Shown: positions 18,359-27,660 of the stretch, piece after piece
Layout: each line of letters opens with the position of its first letter
Position numbering within the stretch: the first letter of the stretch is position 1
NCBI GenBank assembly: GCA_900315605.1
Contig: OMZU01000034.1
Span: 1 to 51,924, forward strand
Direction: 5' to 3'
From: an uncultured Eubacteriales bacterium
GTDB lineage: Bacteria > Bacillota > Clostridia > Oscillospirales > Acutalibacteraceae
DNA length: 51,924 bases
The notes under the pieces: generated by a model
What the model was told of the DNA's origin: nothing
The model's input: only the letters and a program-made list of their open reading frames with translations
Databases searched by the model: none
Program-made: the position numbers and the translations under genes

Positions 18359-19453
18359 TTAATCTTCTTGTTTTAAAGGTTCACATAACTTACAATGTTG
18401 ATTTTTAAGATATTTCTCGCAATCACATACAGAATCGAATTCATGAATGTATACGGGCTCCGTTAATATAAAAGCTTTCGATAATATTTTGCAGAAAGGA
18501 AACTCTGAACTTTGTTCACCGCTTGTAGGGAAAACATAATTAAAACCTAAATCTGAAGCTCTTTCAGAAGCGCAAGAAAAATATCTAATTCCAATTAGTT
18601 TGTCAAACCCACGCATTTCATTGCGAACCCATTGCATAAGCAACTGGGGGATTATATATTCAACAGCAAAAGGATCTGATTTATTTACCCGAATATATGA
18701 ACAAGCAGCAATTAACGGATACCATAATACATAAGCAGATTTAACCTCTTTATTTTGTAAAAAATCATCTGAAAACCGTCTACTTGAATGCTGAGTATTA
18801 TTGATCACATTATTTTCTGAATTTAAAAAATCCTGTGGCTTTAAGGCTAATTCTATTACATTTATCCTAATACCTGAATGATACCACTCTCTGTCCAGTT
18901 TAAATAATGAAGCAATTTCAAACTTATCATAAGGGTTAAGTCTTACTTCTTCTCTGCACAAATCAATAGAGGTTCCCAAATACAAGCTTGGATAGCCGGC
19001 AATACTATATCTTGAAGTTGAAACCTTTGATCTTAAATTATATGGAGTATGAAAAACTCTTGTTCTATCATATTTTTTGTTATCGCTTACCCCGACTATC
19101 CTATACAAATCGAGCGGATCATTGTATTTATCAAATAATTGCTCATAAATACTCTTTTCATATAATTCAATTGGTTGTTTCATAATAAAATCCATTAACT
19201 TTTTTAAAACTGAATAAGCCTTTTCAGGAAATCCATTCAAATAATATCTAACTGAGTCAATTATCAATGAACAGCATTTCTCTACTTCTTGAGCTTCTTC
19301 GTCAGAGCATGAATTAGTTACAAAGTTATGATAGTCAGAATACAAGGTCTCTAAAGTTTTAATAAAATCATCACCGTCCCATCTAATCGGAAGATGCAGT
19401 TTTTCATTTTTAAAAATGTTTTTAAATTCATTTGATGAAATTTCAATAATCAT
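18359..19453 (-). CDS. RES-domain protein, possible NAD-degrading toxin
   Basis: This 364-residue protein has a helical N-terminus (1-110) and then a RES-like region. LYRIVG, TRVFHTPYNLRSKVSTSRYS, GYPSLYLG and CREEVRL supply the conserved Arg, Tyr and Glu pattern of that family. The C-terminus has several cysteines (CDCEKYLKNQHCKLC), which might bind metal. RES proteins with known activity degrade NAD+ and act as toxins with Xre partners. No obvious antitoxin gene adjoins this one, so a stand-alone defence role is speculative. The gene is markedly AT-rich compared with its neighbours, suggesting transfer. Confidence 0.7.
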   Translation of the reverse strand: MIIEISSNEFKNIFKNEKLHLPIRWDGDDFIKTLETLYSDYHNFVTNSCSDEEAQEVEKCCSLIIDSVRYYLNGFPEKAYSVLKKLMDFIMKQPIELYEKSIYEQLFDKYNDPLDLYRIVGVSDNKKYDRTRVFHTPYNLRSKVSTSRYSIAGYPSLYLGTSIDLCREEVRLNPYDKFEIASLFKLDREWYHSGIRINVIELALKPQDFLNSENNVINNTQHSSRRFSDDFLQNKEVKSAYVLWYPLIAACSYIRVNKSDPFAVEYIIPQLLMQWVRNEMRGFDKLIGIRYFSCASERASDLGFNYVFPTSGEQSSEFPFCKILSKAFILTEPVYIHEFDSVCDCEKYLKNQHCKLCEPLKQED

Positions 19454-19533
19454 ATTTAACCCCTTTATTTGTTAGATTTTTTCAAAAGCACTAATACAGT
19501 CGGAAACAAACGCTTCCTTTAAACTAAAAAGTA

Positions 19534-19929
19534 CTATTTTTTCATGAAGTGTTTGATTATGTCCTGTCTGGTCACGATCCCGATGAATGTGTCAAAGTCG
19601 TCCGTCACCGGAACAAAGTTCTGGTTCAGCGCGCGGTTGAGCACCTCATCCATGCTGACGTTGATTTTGACCGCCGGGTTGAAGTCCGGGCGCAGGATGT
19701 CGGAGATTTTGTACTTCTCGTTGGCGCGCATATTATTGCTCTGCTTGTCAAGTATATAGTAAAGAAAATCGCCCTCGCTGACAGTGCCGATGTATTTTCC
19801 CTCTTTGTTTATCACCGGAAGCGCGGTGTAGGAATGGGCGCGCATTTTTTCGAGCCCCTGTCGCAGAGTGCTGTCCTCATAGATATATTTTACTGTCTCC
19901 TTGGGCTTTAAAAGCATAATAATATTCAT
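19534..19929 (-). CDS. CBS-domain protein (paired CBS module)
   Basis: This 131-residue protein consists of two CBS motifs and nothing else. The first spans residues 8-60 with ALPVINKEGKYIGTVSEGDF; the second spans 75-128 with FVPVTDDFDTFIGIVTRQDI. Such modules bind adenine nucleotides and sense energy state or regulate partners. AGAGG precedes the ATG. The start lies two bases past the stop of the upstream membrane gene, so the two are likely coupled. Confidence 0.9.
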   Translation of the reverse strand: MNIIMLLKPKETVKYIYEDSTLRQGLEKMRAHSYTALPVINKEGKYIGTVSEGDFLYYILDKQSNNMRANEKYKISDILRPDFNPAVKINVSMDEVLNRALNQNFVPVTDDFDTFIGIVTRQDIIKHFMKK

Positions 19930-19931
19930 TT

Positions 19932-20375
19932 TTACCTCTTAAAATAAGATTTGATAATATATCCCTCGCCGATCGCCAAAACTATCCCTGCGGTCATGAG
20001 CAGCGTTTTTACCTGCAAGATCCCGCTGACGATCACAACCAGCGACATTACCGCGGCAAGCAGAGAGGCGGTGAGCCGGTTGCTTTTTTTCAGAAAAACG
20101 ACCCACAGCGCAAGATAAACCGTGACTGCCGCAACACAAAACCAAAACCAAAAGCTTTCCATGAGAGCAGAGGTAAAGCCTCTTTCGAGCACGCCGATGT
20201 TTACCGACATCAAAAAGAAGCTGAAAAATCTTCCGATCCTGCTTATATAAACCATAGCGCGGTTTTCGTATACCGGTTTTTTGTAAAAGCTGCTGCGGAT
20301 ATAAAGCGCGTGCGGCAAAGCCAAAAGCACGGCAAAAATCAATCCGCGGATATTAACGATGTCGAAAAATCCCAT
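19932..20375 (-). CDS. Small four-helix membrane protein, unknown
   Basis: This 147-residue protein has about four hydrophobic segments (near 12-28, 47-65, 75-93 and 100-140) separated by short basic loops. I do not recognise the family. GGAG precedes the ATG. It is followed almost without a gap by the CBS-domain gene, which may regulate it. Confidence 0.75.
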   Translation of the reverse strand: MGFFDIVNIRGLIFAVLLALPHALYIRSSFYKKPVYENRAMVYISRIGRFFSFFLMSVNIGVLERGFTSALMESFWFWFCVAAVTVYLALWVVFLKKSNRLTASLLAAVMSLVVIVSGILQVKTLLMTAGIVLAIGEGYIIKSYFKR

Positions 20376-20478
20376 TTTGTTCTCCTAAGCATAGTATAGT
20401 CTTATTTTATCATACCGCTGCTGCAAATACAAGCAAATTGCGCCGACATCGGTATTTATTTTATTACAATTTTGTTGT

Positions 20479-20507
20479 TTGCATTTTAGCAAAAAAAAGC
20501 TTAATAT
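20479..20507 (+). promoter_or_regulatory. Probable promoter of the flippase-like operon
   Basis: TTGCAT and TAATAT are 17 bases apart, about 37 bases upstream of the ATG at 20545. The -35 box matches the consensus at four positions. Confidence 0.45.
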
Positions 20508-20544
20508 TATTATGAATATATATATACTTTAGGAGAAGATAGTT

Positions 20545-21690
20545 ATGGAACAGAAAAAAAAGAAAAAGTTCCGAATCAATGGCATATTGATTTTTAATAT
20601 TATAGTAGTCGCGCTTTCAGTATATCTTTTGATATACTTTTTTGTATCCGAGGACGGCGTTATCGACCTTTTGTCAAAACGCGGCAGCTTCAGCATTTTT
20701 TGGGTGATCGTTGCTGCGCTTGTATACGAGATGAATGTAGTTATCGACTCCTTTGTAACGCTTGTGTATATACGGTCGGAATACAAGGACTTTCGATTTA
20801 TCGACGCGCTAAAGGTCTCGCTTGTCGGCGTATTCTTCGGCGCGGTAACGCCCTCTAACACCGGCGGACAGCCGATGCAGCTTTTTCTTTTGTCAAAGAA
20901 AAACATACGAATAGGCTTTGGCTCGGCATGTATGACCCAAAAATTTATTGTATATCAAATCGTTACCACCGTGTTCAGCATACTTGCCGTTATCATAAAG
21001 TTCGGCTACTTTAAAAGCGCGTTTACAAACTTTTGGTCAACTGCGTTTATTATTTTGGGATTCACGGTCCAGCTTGCCGTTACGGGACTTTTTTTGATCG
21101 TTTCGTTCTCAAAAAAGGTCAGCGACAAGCTTGTGAGAGGAATTTACTGGATAATGAAAAAGCTCAGGTTCGTCAAAGAACCCGAGCACAAGATCCGCAA
21201 GCTAAAGCGCGAGATCAGGATATTTCAGCAGTCGAGCAAGGATTTGATGGCAGACAAAAAGAAACTTGTCAAAATTTATCTTTTGGTTATACTCCAGGTT
21301 ATGCTGATACTTTCCGTGCCGTATTTTATCTATCTTTCGCTCGACATGCGACAGATAACGATCAATTCAGGCGGAATTCCGGGAAATATTTTTGACTTTA
21401 TTTGTATTCAGTCCTTTGTGCTTTTTACCTCAAACCTTGTTCCGCTCCCCGGTGCCTCGGGCGGAGCAGAGCTTGCGTTCTCAATGTATTTCGGTCAGTT
21501 CTTCATAATCGGCGGAGTAAACAAAATCAAGCCCGCTATCCTTTTGTGGAGACTTTGCACCTACTACGCCTCAATCGTTGTCAGCGCGCCCTTCTCTTAT
21601 CTTACAAAAGGCAGAAACGCTTCTTCTGCCAAGGAAGAGCTCGACAAAATCAGGGATGCCGAGTATGGCAATGTTGACGAGGGTGAGTGA
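20545..21690 (+). CDS. Lysylphosphatidylglycerol synthase TM-region (YbhN/UPF0104) flippase-like protein
   Basis: This 381-residue membrane protein has about eight hydrophobic segments. Two family signatures are visible: FFGAVTPSNTGGQPMQ near residues 95-112 and VPLPGASGGAELAFSMYF near 300-320. The lysine-transfer domain of full MprF is absent, so this is only the flippase-like module. Such proteins are thought to move lipids or glycolipids across the membrane. AGGAGAAG precedes the ATG. The next gene begins two bases beyond its stop. Confidence 0.88.
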   Translation: MEQKKKKKFRINGILIFNIIVVALSVYLLIYFFVSEDGVIDLLSKRGSFSIFWVIVAALVYEMNVVIDSFVTLVYIRSEYKDFRFIDALKVSLVGVFFGAVTPSNTGGQPMQLFLLSKKNIRIGFGSACMTQKFIVYQIVTTVFSILAVIIKFGYFKSAFTNFWSTAFIILGFTVQLAVTGLFLIVSFSKKVSDKLVRGIYWIMKKLRFVKEPEHKIRKLKREIRIFQQSSKDLMADKKKLVKIYLLVILQVMLILSVPYFIYLSLDMRQITINSGGIPGNIFDFICIQSFVLFTSNLVPLPGASGGAELAFSMYFGQFFIIGGVNKIKPAILLWRLCTYYASIVVSAPFSYLTKGRNASSAKEELDKIRDAEYGNVDEGE

Positions 21691-21692
21691 TT

Positions 21693-22826
21693 ATGCCGAA
21701 TATCTTTGATTATCTGAACTGGCGCGGAGATCTGACGATCGAAAAGGACGGCTTCAACGACGTTGACGCGGTGATACTTTCGCGGCTGTCTTATCTGCCC
21801 TTTGACAATATAGTAAAAGAAAGCCTTGACGAAACCATAACAATAAAAGAAGCCGCCAACCTCTACTTTTCCTGCGAACAAAACAGCGGCAGAGAGCTTT
21901 GGAAGGGCGACCTTGACCTGCTGAGAGCTGTTTCAAAATCCGGGCGTTTTTCGCAGATGAAGCTCTGCGGCTTTTGCAATATGGTTGTTGACAGGCTCGA
22001 AATGCAGTTTGCCGCGCTTGTTTTTGACATGGGCAACTCAACGCGATTCATCTCGTTTCGCGGAACGGATAACACCGTTACGGGCTGGCAGGAGGATTTT
22101 AATATGTACTGCATGTCTCCTGTTCCGTCTCAGATCAAGGCTGCGGATTACTTAAAAAAGGCCTCGCAGCATTTTGACGGAAGCTTTATTCTCGGCGGTC
22201 ATTCAAAGGGCGGAAACCTGGCTATTTTTGCCGGAGCGTTTTGCGGAAGCAAGATCCAGGAAAGGATAAAACAGATTTATAATCTTGACGGTCCGGGCTT
22301 TGAGAAAAAGGTTTGGGATTCCGAGGGAATGTTAGGCGTAAGAAACAAGATCAGGACCCTTGTGCCGCAATCCTCGATTTTCGGAATGATGTTTGAGCAT
22401 CAGGAGGATTTTGTAATCATCAAAAGCAACCAAAGGGGATTTTTTCAGCATGACATTTATTCCTGGGAGGTTGAAAACAACCGCCTTGTGACCCTGCATT
22501 CGCTGACTTCGACCAGCGCGTTTTTTGAACACACCTTTTCGGAATTTGTCACCCAAATGAATATCCGGGACAGGCGCGAGCTGGTTGAGGGGATCTTTAC
22601 GCTGTTAAAAAGCACCGAGGACAAAACCTTTAACGAGATCGTAGCTCATCTTTCAAAGGACGCGATGCCGATTTTGCGTTCAATAAAAAGCATGAACAGC
22701 AAAACACGTCTGCTTCTTATCAGCAGCCTGATGCGCTTTATCAAGTGCGCAATGAACAATTTCTCGGATTTGAAGCCGATAAGCAAAATCAATCCGAACG
22801 ACAATAAGGAAATAACCACAACATAA
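21693..22826 (+). CDS. DUF2974 (Mbeg1-like) alpha/beta-hydrolase protein
   Basis: This protein of about 377 residues has an alpha/beta-hydrolase core: FISFRGTDNTVTGWQEDF near 115-135, and the nucleophile elbow GGHSKGGNLA near 167-176 with Ser as the likely nucleophile. NLDGPGF follows, as in DUF2974. The family resembles lipases, but the substrate is unknown. The ATG at 21693 has GAGGGTGAG upstream; a GTG at 21687 overlaps the previous stop. Coupling with the lipid flippase-like gene suggests a lipid or envelope role. Confidence 0.88.
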   Translation: MPNIFDYLNWRGDLTIEKDGFNDVDAVILSRLSYLPFDNIVKESLDETITIKEAANLYFSCEQNSGRELWKGDLDLLRAVSKSGRFSQMKLCGFCNMVVDRLEMQFAALVFDMGNSTRFISFRGTDNTVTGWQEDFNMYCMSPVPSQIKAADYLKKASQHFDGSFILGGHSKGGNLAIFAGAFCGSKIQERIKQIYNLDGPGFEKKVWDSEGMLGVRNKIRTLVPQSSIFGMMFEHQEDFVIIKSNQRGFFQHDIYSWEVENNRLVTLHSLTSTSAFFEHTFSEFVTQMNIRDRRELVEGIFTLLKSTEDKTFNEIVAHLSKDAMPILRSIKSMNSKTRLLLISSLMRFIKCAMNNFSDLKPISKINPNDNKEITTT

Positions 22827-22843
22827 AGACATACATAAATATA

Positions 22844-22880
22844 AATGCTGCACTTGGCAACCAATGTCAAGCGCAGCATT
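22844..22880. terminator. Bidirectional hairpin between convergent genes
   Basis: AATGCTGCACTTG pairs with CAAGCGCAGCATT apart from one mismatch. It sits between the hydrolase stop (22826) and the toxin stop (22896). The T-runs are weak. Confidence 0.55.
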
Positions 22881-22895
22881 CTGCTTGTTTAAATA

Positions 22896-23198
22896 TTAAA
22901 ACAAATAACTTAAATACTCTGTTCTGCCGTCGAATATACGAATCACTTCTATCAAATCCTTTTCAATACGATAAACAACGATATATTTTGACAATACCAA
23001 ATATTTCAAATCGGTTTTACGCTGTATTTTTGAAGATAAATCTAATCCTAATCGGGGATTTGATTTCAAATTGGAGCACCCCAAGAGTATACGTCGTGTA
23101 ACATTTTCGGCAGCTATTGGATTTGACAGCTCATTTCTGATATAGTCCTCTATTCTATGCAAATCCAACCGTGCCTGTGGCGTGTAGCGTAAAATCAT
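22896..23198 (-). CDS. ParE/RelE-family toxin
   Basis: This 100-residue protein has the ParE fold pattern: YTPQARLDLHRIEDYI at the start, then an AENVTRRIL helix and a C-terminal YIVVYRIEKDLIEVIRIFDGRTEYLSYLF strand set. Such toxins poison gyrase or cut mRNA at the ribosome; which applies here cannot be told. Its ATG overlaps the antitoxin TGA as ATGA, so the two are co-translated. Confidence 0.9.
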   Translation of the reverse strand: MILRYTPQARLDLHRIEDYIRNELSNPIAAENVTRRILLGCSNLKSNPRLGLDLSSKIQRKTDLKYLVLSKYIVVYRIEKDLIEVIRIFDGRTEYLSYLF

Positions 23199-23506
23199 GC
23201 TTGTACTCCGAATTCAGACAGCATATCTTCTTCCGAGATCCAATCAGCTTCTGAACTAACACTTTTCTCTCCGATAGCTATTTCCGACAATAAAAGTTCA
23301 ATAGCCTGCTGTCGCAAAGTTTCTTTGCTGTTTTGATTCATCAAAAACGGCAGTCCGCCGACATTAAGTGATTGTTGAAAAAAGGCGTTTACTGCGTCAG
23401 TTAAAGTCATACCGCATTTCGCATACAAATTTTCAACTTGCTTTTTGATCTCAGGATTGATACGCATTTGAAATGTTCCGGTTTTCGGTGCATCAATAAT
23501 ATTCAT
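23195..23506 (-). CDS. RelB/DinJ-family antitoxin
   Basis: This 103-residue protein begins with a ribbon-helix-helix region (FQMRINPEIKKQVENLYAKCGMTLTDAVNAFFQQSL) typical of RelB/DinJ antitoxins. The acidic C-terminus, ending around SEEDMLSEFGV, should wrap the toxin. AAAGGATG precedes the ATG. It would repress its own operon. Confidence 0.9.
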   Translation of the reverse strand: MNIIDAPKTGTFQMRINPEIKKQVENLYAKCGMTLTDAVNAFFQQSLNVGGLPFLMNQNSKETLRQQAIELLLSEIAIGEKSVSSEADWISEEDMLSEFGVQA

Positions 23507-23596
23507 ACAATCATCCTTTGTTACTTTTTACTTAATTATAATACATCCGGCGGAATATGTCAACACATTGTCACTACATGTTTAGTGAGATAAGAA

Positions 23597-24352
23597 TCAC
23601 TCGATCACCAGCTCGACCGGGCAGTGATCCGAGCCCATAACGTCTGTCAGGATATCTGCGCTTATGAGCCTGTCGCGCAGCTCGTCTGATGTGATAAAAT
23701 AGTCTATACGCCAGCCTGCGTTCTTTTCGCGCGCCTTAAAGCGGTATGACCACCACGAGTAAACGCCCTCCTTGTCCGGGTTAAAAAAGCGGTAGGTGTC
23801 AATAAAGCCGTTGTCAAGAAGCGCGGTCATCTTGCCTCTCTCCTCGTCGGTAAACCCGGCGTTTTTTCTGTTGGTTTTAGGATTTTTGAGGTCGATTTCC
23901 TTGTGGGCAACGTTGAGGTCGCCGCAGAGGATGACCGGCTTGCTTTCCTCAAGCTTTTTGAGATAAGCCAAAAAAGCGTCCTCCCAATCCATGCGGTAGT
24001 CAAGGCGTTTTAGCTCGTTTTGAGAATTAGGGGTGTAGCAGGTGACGAGGTAATAATCCTCAAATTCCGCGGCAATGACCCTGCCCTCTTTGTCGTGCTC
24101 CTCGATCCCGATACCATAGCTGACAGAAATCGGCTCCTGCCTGCAAAAGATCGCCGTTCCGGAATAGCCCTTTTTTTCGGCGTAGTTCCAGTACTGATAG
24201 TAGCCCTCCAAATCGAGGTCGATCTGCCCCTCCTGAAGCTTTGTTTCCTGCAAACAAACCGCGTCAGCGTCGATCTCGCTGAAAAAATCCATAAAGCCCT
24301 TTGTTACGCACGCGCGAAGTCCGTTTACATTCCAAGAAATAAATTTTTTCAT
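23597..24352 (-). CDS. xth: Exodeoxyribonuclease III
   Basis: This 251-residue AP endonuclease/3'-exonuclease belongs to the EEP superfamily. Motifs in order: SWNVNGLRA (metal-binding Asn), LQETK (catalytic Glu), CGDLNVAH (Asp-x-Asn) and [11 protein letters not shown] (Asp-His at the C-terminus). It removes abasic sites in base-excision repair. The ATG at 24352 sits seven bases after GGAGA; an ATG at 24358 overlaps that site. It reads divergently from sigK. Confidence 0.93.
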   Translation of the reverse strand: MKKFISWNVNGLRACVTKGFMDFFSEIDADAVCLQETKLQEGQIDLDLEGYYQYWNYAEKKGYSGTAIFCRQEPISVSYGIGIEEHDKEGRVIAAEFEDYYLVTCYTPNSQNELKRLDYRMDWEDAFLAYLKKLEESKPVILCGDLNVAHKEIDLKNPKTNRKNAGFTDEERGKMTALLDNGFIDTYRFFNPDKEGVYSWWSYRFKAREKNAGWRIDYFITSDELRDRLISADILTDVMGSDHCPVELVIE

Positions 24353-24432
24353 AACCATTCTCCTATATCCGTTATGGATCTATTATAATTCAAAAACTGT
24401 GTATTGGCAAGTTTTTTGAGTGTACAGGCAAA

Positions 24433-24474
24433 AATTCCCCGACCGCGGAATAAACATAGGTCGGGGTGAATTTT
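24433..24474 (+). promoter_or_regulatory. Hairpin over the sigK ribosome site
   Basis: AATTCCCCGACC pairs with GGTCGGGG plus AATT, with a two-base TG bulge, leaving a loop of about 16 bases. The 3' arm holds the GGGGTG ribosome site of sigK and TTTTT precedes the ATG at 24476. It could limit translation or act as a small terminator. Confidence 0.55.
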
Positions 24475-24475
24475 T

Positions 24476-25171
24476 ATGCTTGATATTTTTGCTATGCTCG
24501 GACAATACGTCTGCTTTTTTATACTTCACGTCTGCGGAAGCGGCTCCTTTCCCAAGCCGCTCTCCGAAAAAGAAGAAAGAGAATGTCTTGAACGAATGAA
24601 AGCCGGCGACAATTCCGCGCGGAACAAGCTTGTTGAACACAACCTGCGCCTTGTCGCGCATATAATCAAAAAATACTACGGCGCGCAGGGAGATCAGGAT
24701 GATCTGGTATCTATCGGAACGATCGGTCTTATCAAGGCGATAAACACCTACGATCCCGACAAAAAGATCCGTCTCAGCTCCTATGCGAGCCGCTGCATCG
24801 AAAACGAGATACTCATGTACTTTCGCAGCGCAAAGAAAAGGGCGCAGGATATCTCGCTGAACGAAGCGATAGACACCGACAAGGACGGAAATCCACTGAC
24901 CCTGCTCGATATTTTGGCTGTGGACGACAGCATTCTCGACGAGCTTGACATGAAGCTGAACAGCCGCAAGCTGGGGCAGTTCATCACCGAGGAGCTGGGC
25001 GAGCGCGAAAAGCGAATTATAATTTTGCGCTACGGTCTGAACGGCAAAAAACCGATGACCCAAAAGGATGTTGCAGCATTACTCGGGATCTCGCGCTCAT
25101 ACGTCAGCCGGATCGAAACAAAGGCACTAAGGGTGCTGAGAAAACGCTTTGAGACCAGCTCGAATTTGTAG
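24476..25171 (+). CDS. sigK: Late mother-cell sporulation sigma factor, pro-SigK
   Basis: This 231-residue sigma-70 family factor carries region 2 (AEHNLRLVAHII-like, LVSIGTIGLIKAINTYD, RLSSYASRCIENEILMYF) and region 4 (ILRYGLNGKKPMTQKDVAALLGISRSYVSRIE). The first ~28 residues are hydrophobic (MLDIFAMLGQYVCFFILHV), as in the membrane-tethered pro-sequence of SigK that is cut during sporulation. The match to Bacillus SigK is clear, including SRSYVSRIE. The reading frame is continuous, with no skin-type interruption. A hairpin covers its ribosome site. Confidence 0.92.
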   Translation: MLDIFAMLGQYVCFFILHVCGSGSFPKPLSEKEERECLERMKAGDNSARNKLVEHNLRLVAHIIKKYYGAQGDQDDLVSIGTIGLIKAINTYDPDKKIRLSSYASRCIENEILMYFRSAKKRAQDISLNEAIDTDKDGNPLTLLDILAVDDSILDELDMKLNSRKLGQFITEELGEREKRIIILRYGLNGKKPMTQKDVAALLGISRSYVSRIETKALRVLRKRFETSSNL

Positions 25172-25192
25172 ATTATTGCAATAATAGGTTGA

Positions 25193-25741
25193 TTAATTTG
25201 GAAATAATGATCCATTTGGATATTCATCTATATCTGCTAATGAACAATTAACTTTAACGTTTTTCCAATTTCCTTTTTCATTCTTATAGACAATTTCTAT
25301 ATTATCATAGTTTTGGATATTTTCAGTTTTTAAAATGTTGCATAAATAAAACACATTTGGTTCGTTGTGTTTTAAATTAACAATCAAAAAATCACTTTTG
25401 TTTCTCACGAAGTAATCTTTTTTAAAATCAATTTTTGGCGTACTCTTTAAAATATCACCTTTTTTATTTTTAAAATACAGCGTTATTTCCTTGATATACT
25501 TAGATTTCAATGAATGATTACATGCAAATACTTTAAAATTATATCCAAAACTATTTTGCTCGTCCTTAAATATTTCAGTTTCTTCAATACAAAACTCCGT
25601 TCCTCCAATATTATCCTGCAAATACTTTAAAAACCAACCAAGAGTAGTTCCCAGTAAGGTTCCACACAATGTAATAATCTGTGGAAAATAAGTCTTTAAA
25701 AACGTAATAAACTCATTAAAAATCACATCGTAAGCATTCAT
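25193..25741 (-). CDS. Small membrane-anchored protein paired with the ATPase
   Basis: This 182-residue protein has one likely N-terminal membrane segment (QIITLCGTLLGTTLGWFLKYL) and a predicted beta-rich remainder. I do not recognise a family. The ATG at 25741 lies two bases past the TGA of the upstream ATPase gene, with GGAG overlapping that gene's end, so the two are translated together. Its AT-rich composition matches the ATPase and contrasts with sigK. It may be the effector or membrane partner of the ATPase. Confidence 0.7.
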   Translation of the reverse strand: MNAYDVIFNEFITFLKTYFPQIITLCGTLLGTTLGWFLKYLQDNIGGTEFCIEETEIFKDEQNSFGYNFKVFACNHSLKSKYIKEITLYFKNKKGDILKSTPKIDFKKDYFVRNKSDFLIVNLKHNEPNVFYLCNILKTENIQNYDNIEIVYKNEKGNWKNVKVNCSLADIDEYPNGSLFPN

Positions 25742-25743
25742 AT

Positions 25744-27660
25744 TCAATCTCCAAGAACACTTTTAAAATAAACGCCTGCTTCTTTTTTTAAAGTGTTGGC
25801 TTCCTTTAATATATCGGTAAGATTGTCTAGATTTTTGGTTTCATTTTTTTTGGCTCTTTGTATTTTATTATTCATAACTTCAATAAATGAATCCAACATT
25901 CTCCTGAATGGTTTACATTTTATTTCGTTGCTCCGACAAAAGATCATTTTAAACTTTTTTATAGTATTACTATCGTAGCTTTCGAGATTATCTTTAATTA
26001 TTAAAAAGACACCTTCTAAAAATCTTAAAACTACTTTTTCTTTTTGTGTGTTCCAACATGGCTTCAATTCATCAACATATTCAATAGGCATTAAGGAAGA
26101 AATTGCCATTTGATACATGTATTCAAATTCACAAAACAATTTTTCCATATAAAATACTCCCATTGGACTTAACTTAAATTTTGTGTAATCATCTATATAT
26201 ACTTCGTCATATTCTTTTTTTGAAGCTATGTTTTCATCGCCTTCATAATCGGAATACAATATACGTACAAATGTTAATGCTTGCACAGCTTTATAAATAT
26301 GATTTTCATCAAAAAAGGGCATCAACTTTTTCTTAAGTGTAGAATATGTTTTAAATTCCTCTTTATCAAAATTAAAATACTGAAGAATACGAATATAAAG
26401 CATGAAATGTCTTATTCTATTATTAGATATATCGTCCCAAAAACTTGTATCAAATATATTGAAAACAATAGGTGCTTGATTTCCTCCTTCTCCATCAATG
26501 TGTTGATTTCCGGGATATGCAATCCATCTTCCGCGAATTAACATCTCAATATAATCAAAAACTGTGTAATAATTCGAATTGCGAGAATCATTAAACTCTT
26601 TCGTTAGTGGTTTAAACCCACCATGATATATAGTATCAGAAAGGAAACTTAAGAATGCACGTATGTTGTAATTCACAATGTCGCAATGGAATTCCTCATT
26701 ACTTCCTAACCTTTTTATTATCTCTTCGTTGTTCCAAATATCATCAAAAAAATGTTCAAATATTTTAATAAAGTAATCAGCAACATCAGAGTATTTTGTA
26801 ACAGTAATTATTCGGTTTTCTATTATACTATAAAATGTCACCTCACATTTTAAAGATTCATTTTCATCATACTCATTTGCAATTTTTCTCATTGTATTCT
26901 TAATTAACGTTAAACTAATCAGTTTAATATTAGGTAATGGGAAATTAATTGCATTACCTATAGGCATTTCTTCACTATGAAGATAAGTTTCAGGTCTCAT
27001 CGCAAAATATACACGATATTGATCGTTCATGTCTTCATCAGACATAAAACTATTAATTCTTGCAAAAACGTTTGAAGTAGCTTTGAAAACATTTTCTTGT
27101 GTTTCAACACAAGATAAATCAATGTTATCAAATACTACTATACACGGTCTATTGTATTTAGTGTAAATTAATTTGCAAAAATATTTCATAGGAAATAATT
27201 TTGCGTCAGGCGTATCAACGAAACCCAAAGTAAAACGATCATACTCTGTTCTAAAATTCTTTTGAGATTCTTCATCTAATTTGCGTATACAATCAATCGC
27301 GTTATTATATAACTGTTTATATATATTATCTTCATAGTAACTTATTTTTTGTTTTTGATCAATATTTTTAAATTCAACTTTTAGTGGTATATATTTAGAG
27401 TTGTGATTATCTCTCGTAAGTATTTGTACTCCATGTTCAAAAAATGCTGTTTTTCCAACACCAGCTCTACCACGTATGATGTATATTTTATTAGCAGAAC
27501 CGTAATCAAATGTTTTTTTAAATGCATTTATAAATTCATCAAAATTATGATTAGGTTCATGTCTATGATGATCTAAGTAATACTCTTTACTAAAAAGGTA
27601 TTCTCCAGAACAATTAACCAAAGACGCAGTTTTAGCAATTAAACCCGTTAATTCTTCCAA
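25744..27660 (-). CDS. Large P-loop ATPase, unknown conflict-type protein
   Basis: This 638-residue protein has a P-loop GRAGVGKTAFF near residue 65 and a Walker B region CIVVFDNIDLS near 180. YFAMRPETYL resembles the sensor-1 segment of ORC/STAND-like ATPases. The rest is helical with winged-helix-like stretches (FRILQYFNFDKEEF-type). No known effector domain is seen. The only start in frame is TTG at 27660, with no ribosome site, and coding-like residues (NYEYKRAKKLHNDSY) continue upstream to a TGA, so the 5' end may be damaged. It forms an AT-rich pair with the membrane protein at 25193-25741. Confidence 0.7.
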   Translation of the reverse strand: MEELTGLIAKTASLVNCSGEYLFSKEYYLDHHRHEPNHNFDEFINAFKKTFDYGSANKIYIIRGRAGVGKTAFFEHGVQILTRDNHNSKYIPLKVEFKNIDQKQKISYYEDNIYKQLYNNAIDCIRKLDEESQKNFRTEYDRFTLGFVDTPDAKLFPMKYFCKLIYTKYNRPCIVVFDNIDLSCVETQENVFKATSNVFARINSFMSDEDMNDQYRVYFAMRPETYLHSEEMPIGNAINFPLPNIKLISLTLIKNTMRKIANEYDENESLKCEVTFYSIIENRIITVTKYSDVADYFIKIFEHFFDDIWNNEEIIKRLGSNEEFHCDIVNYNIRAFLSFLSDTIYHGGFKPLTKEFNDSRNSNYYTVFDYIEMLIRGRWIAYPGNQHIDGEGGNQAPIVFNIFDTSFWDDISNNRIRHFMLYIRILQYFNFDKEEFKTYSTLKKKLMPFFDENHIYKAVQALTFVRILYSDYEGDENIASKKEYDEVYIDDYTKFKLSPMGVFYMEKLFCEFEYMYQMAISSLMPIEYVDELKPCWNTQKEKVVLRFLEGVFLIIKDNLESYDSNTIKKFKMIFCRSNEIKCKPFRRMLDSFIEVMNNKIQRAKKNETKNLDNLTDILKEANTLKKEAGVYFKSVLGD

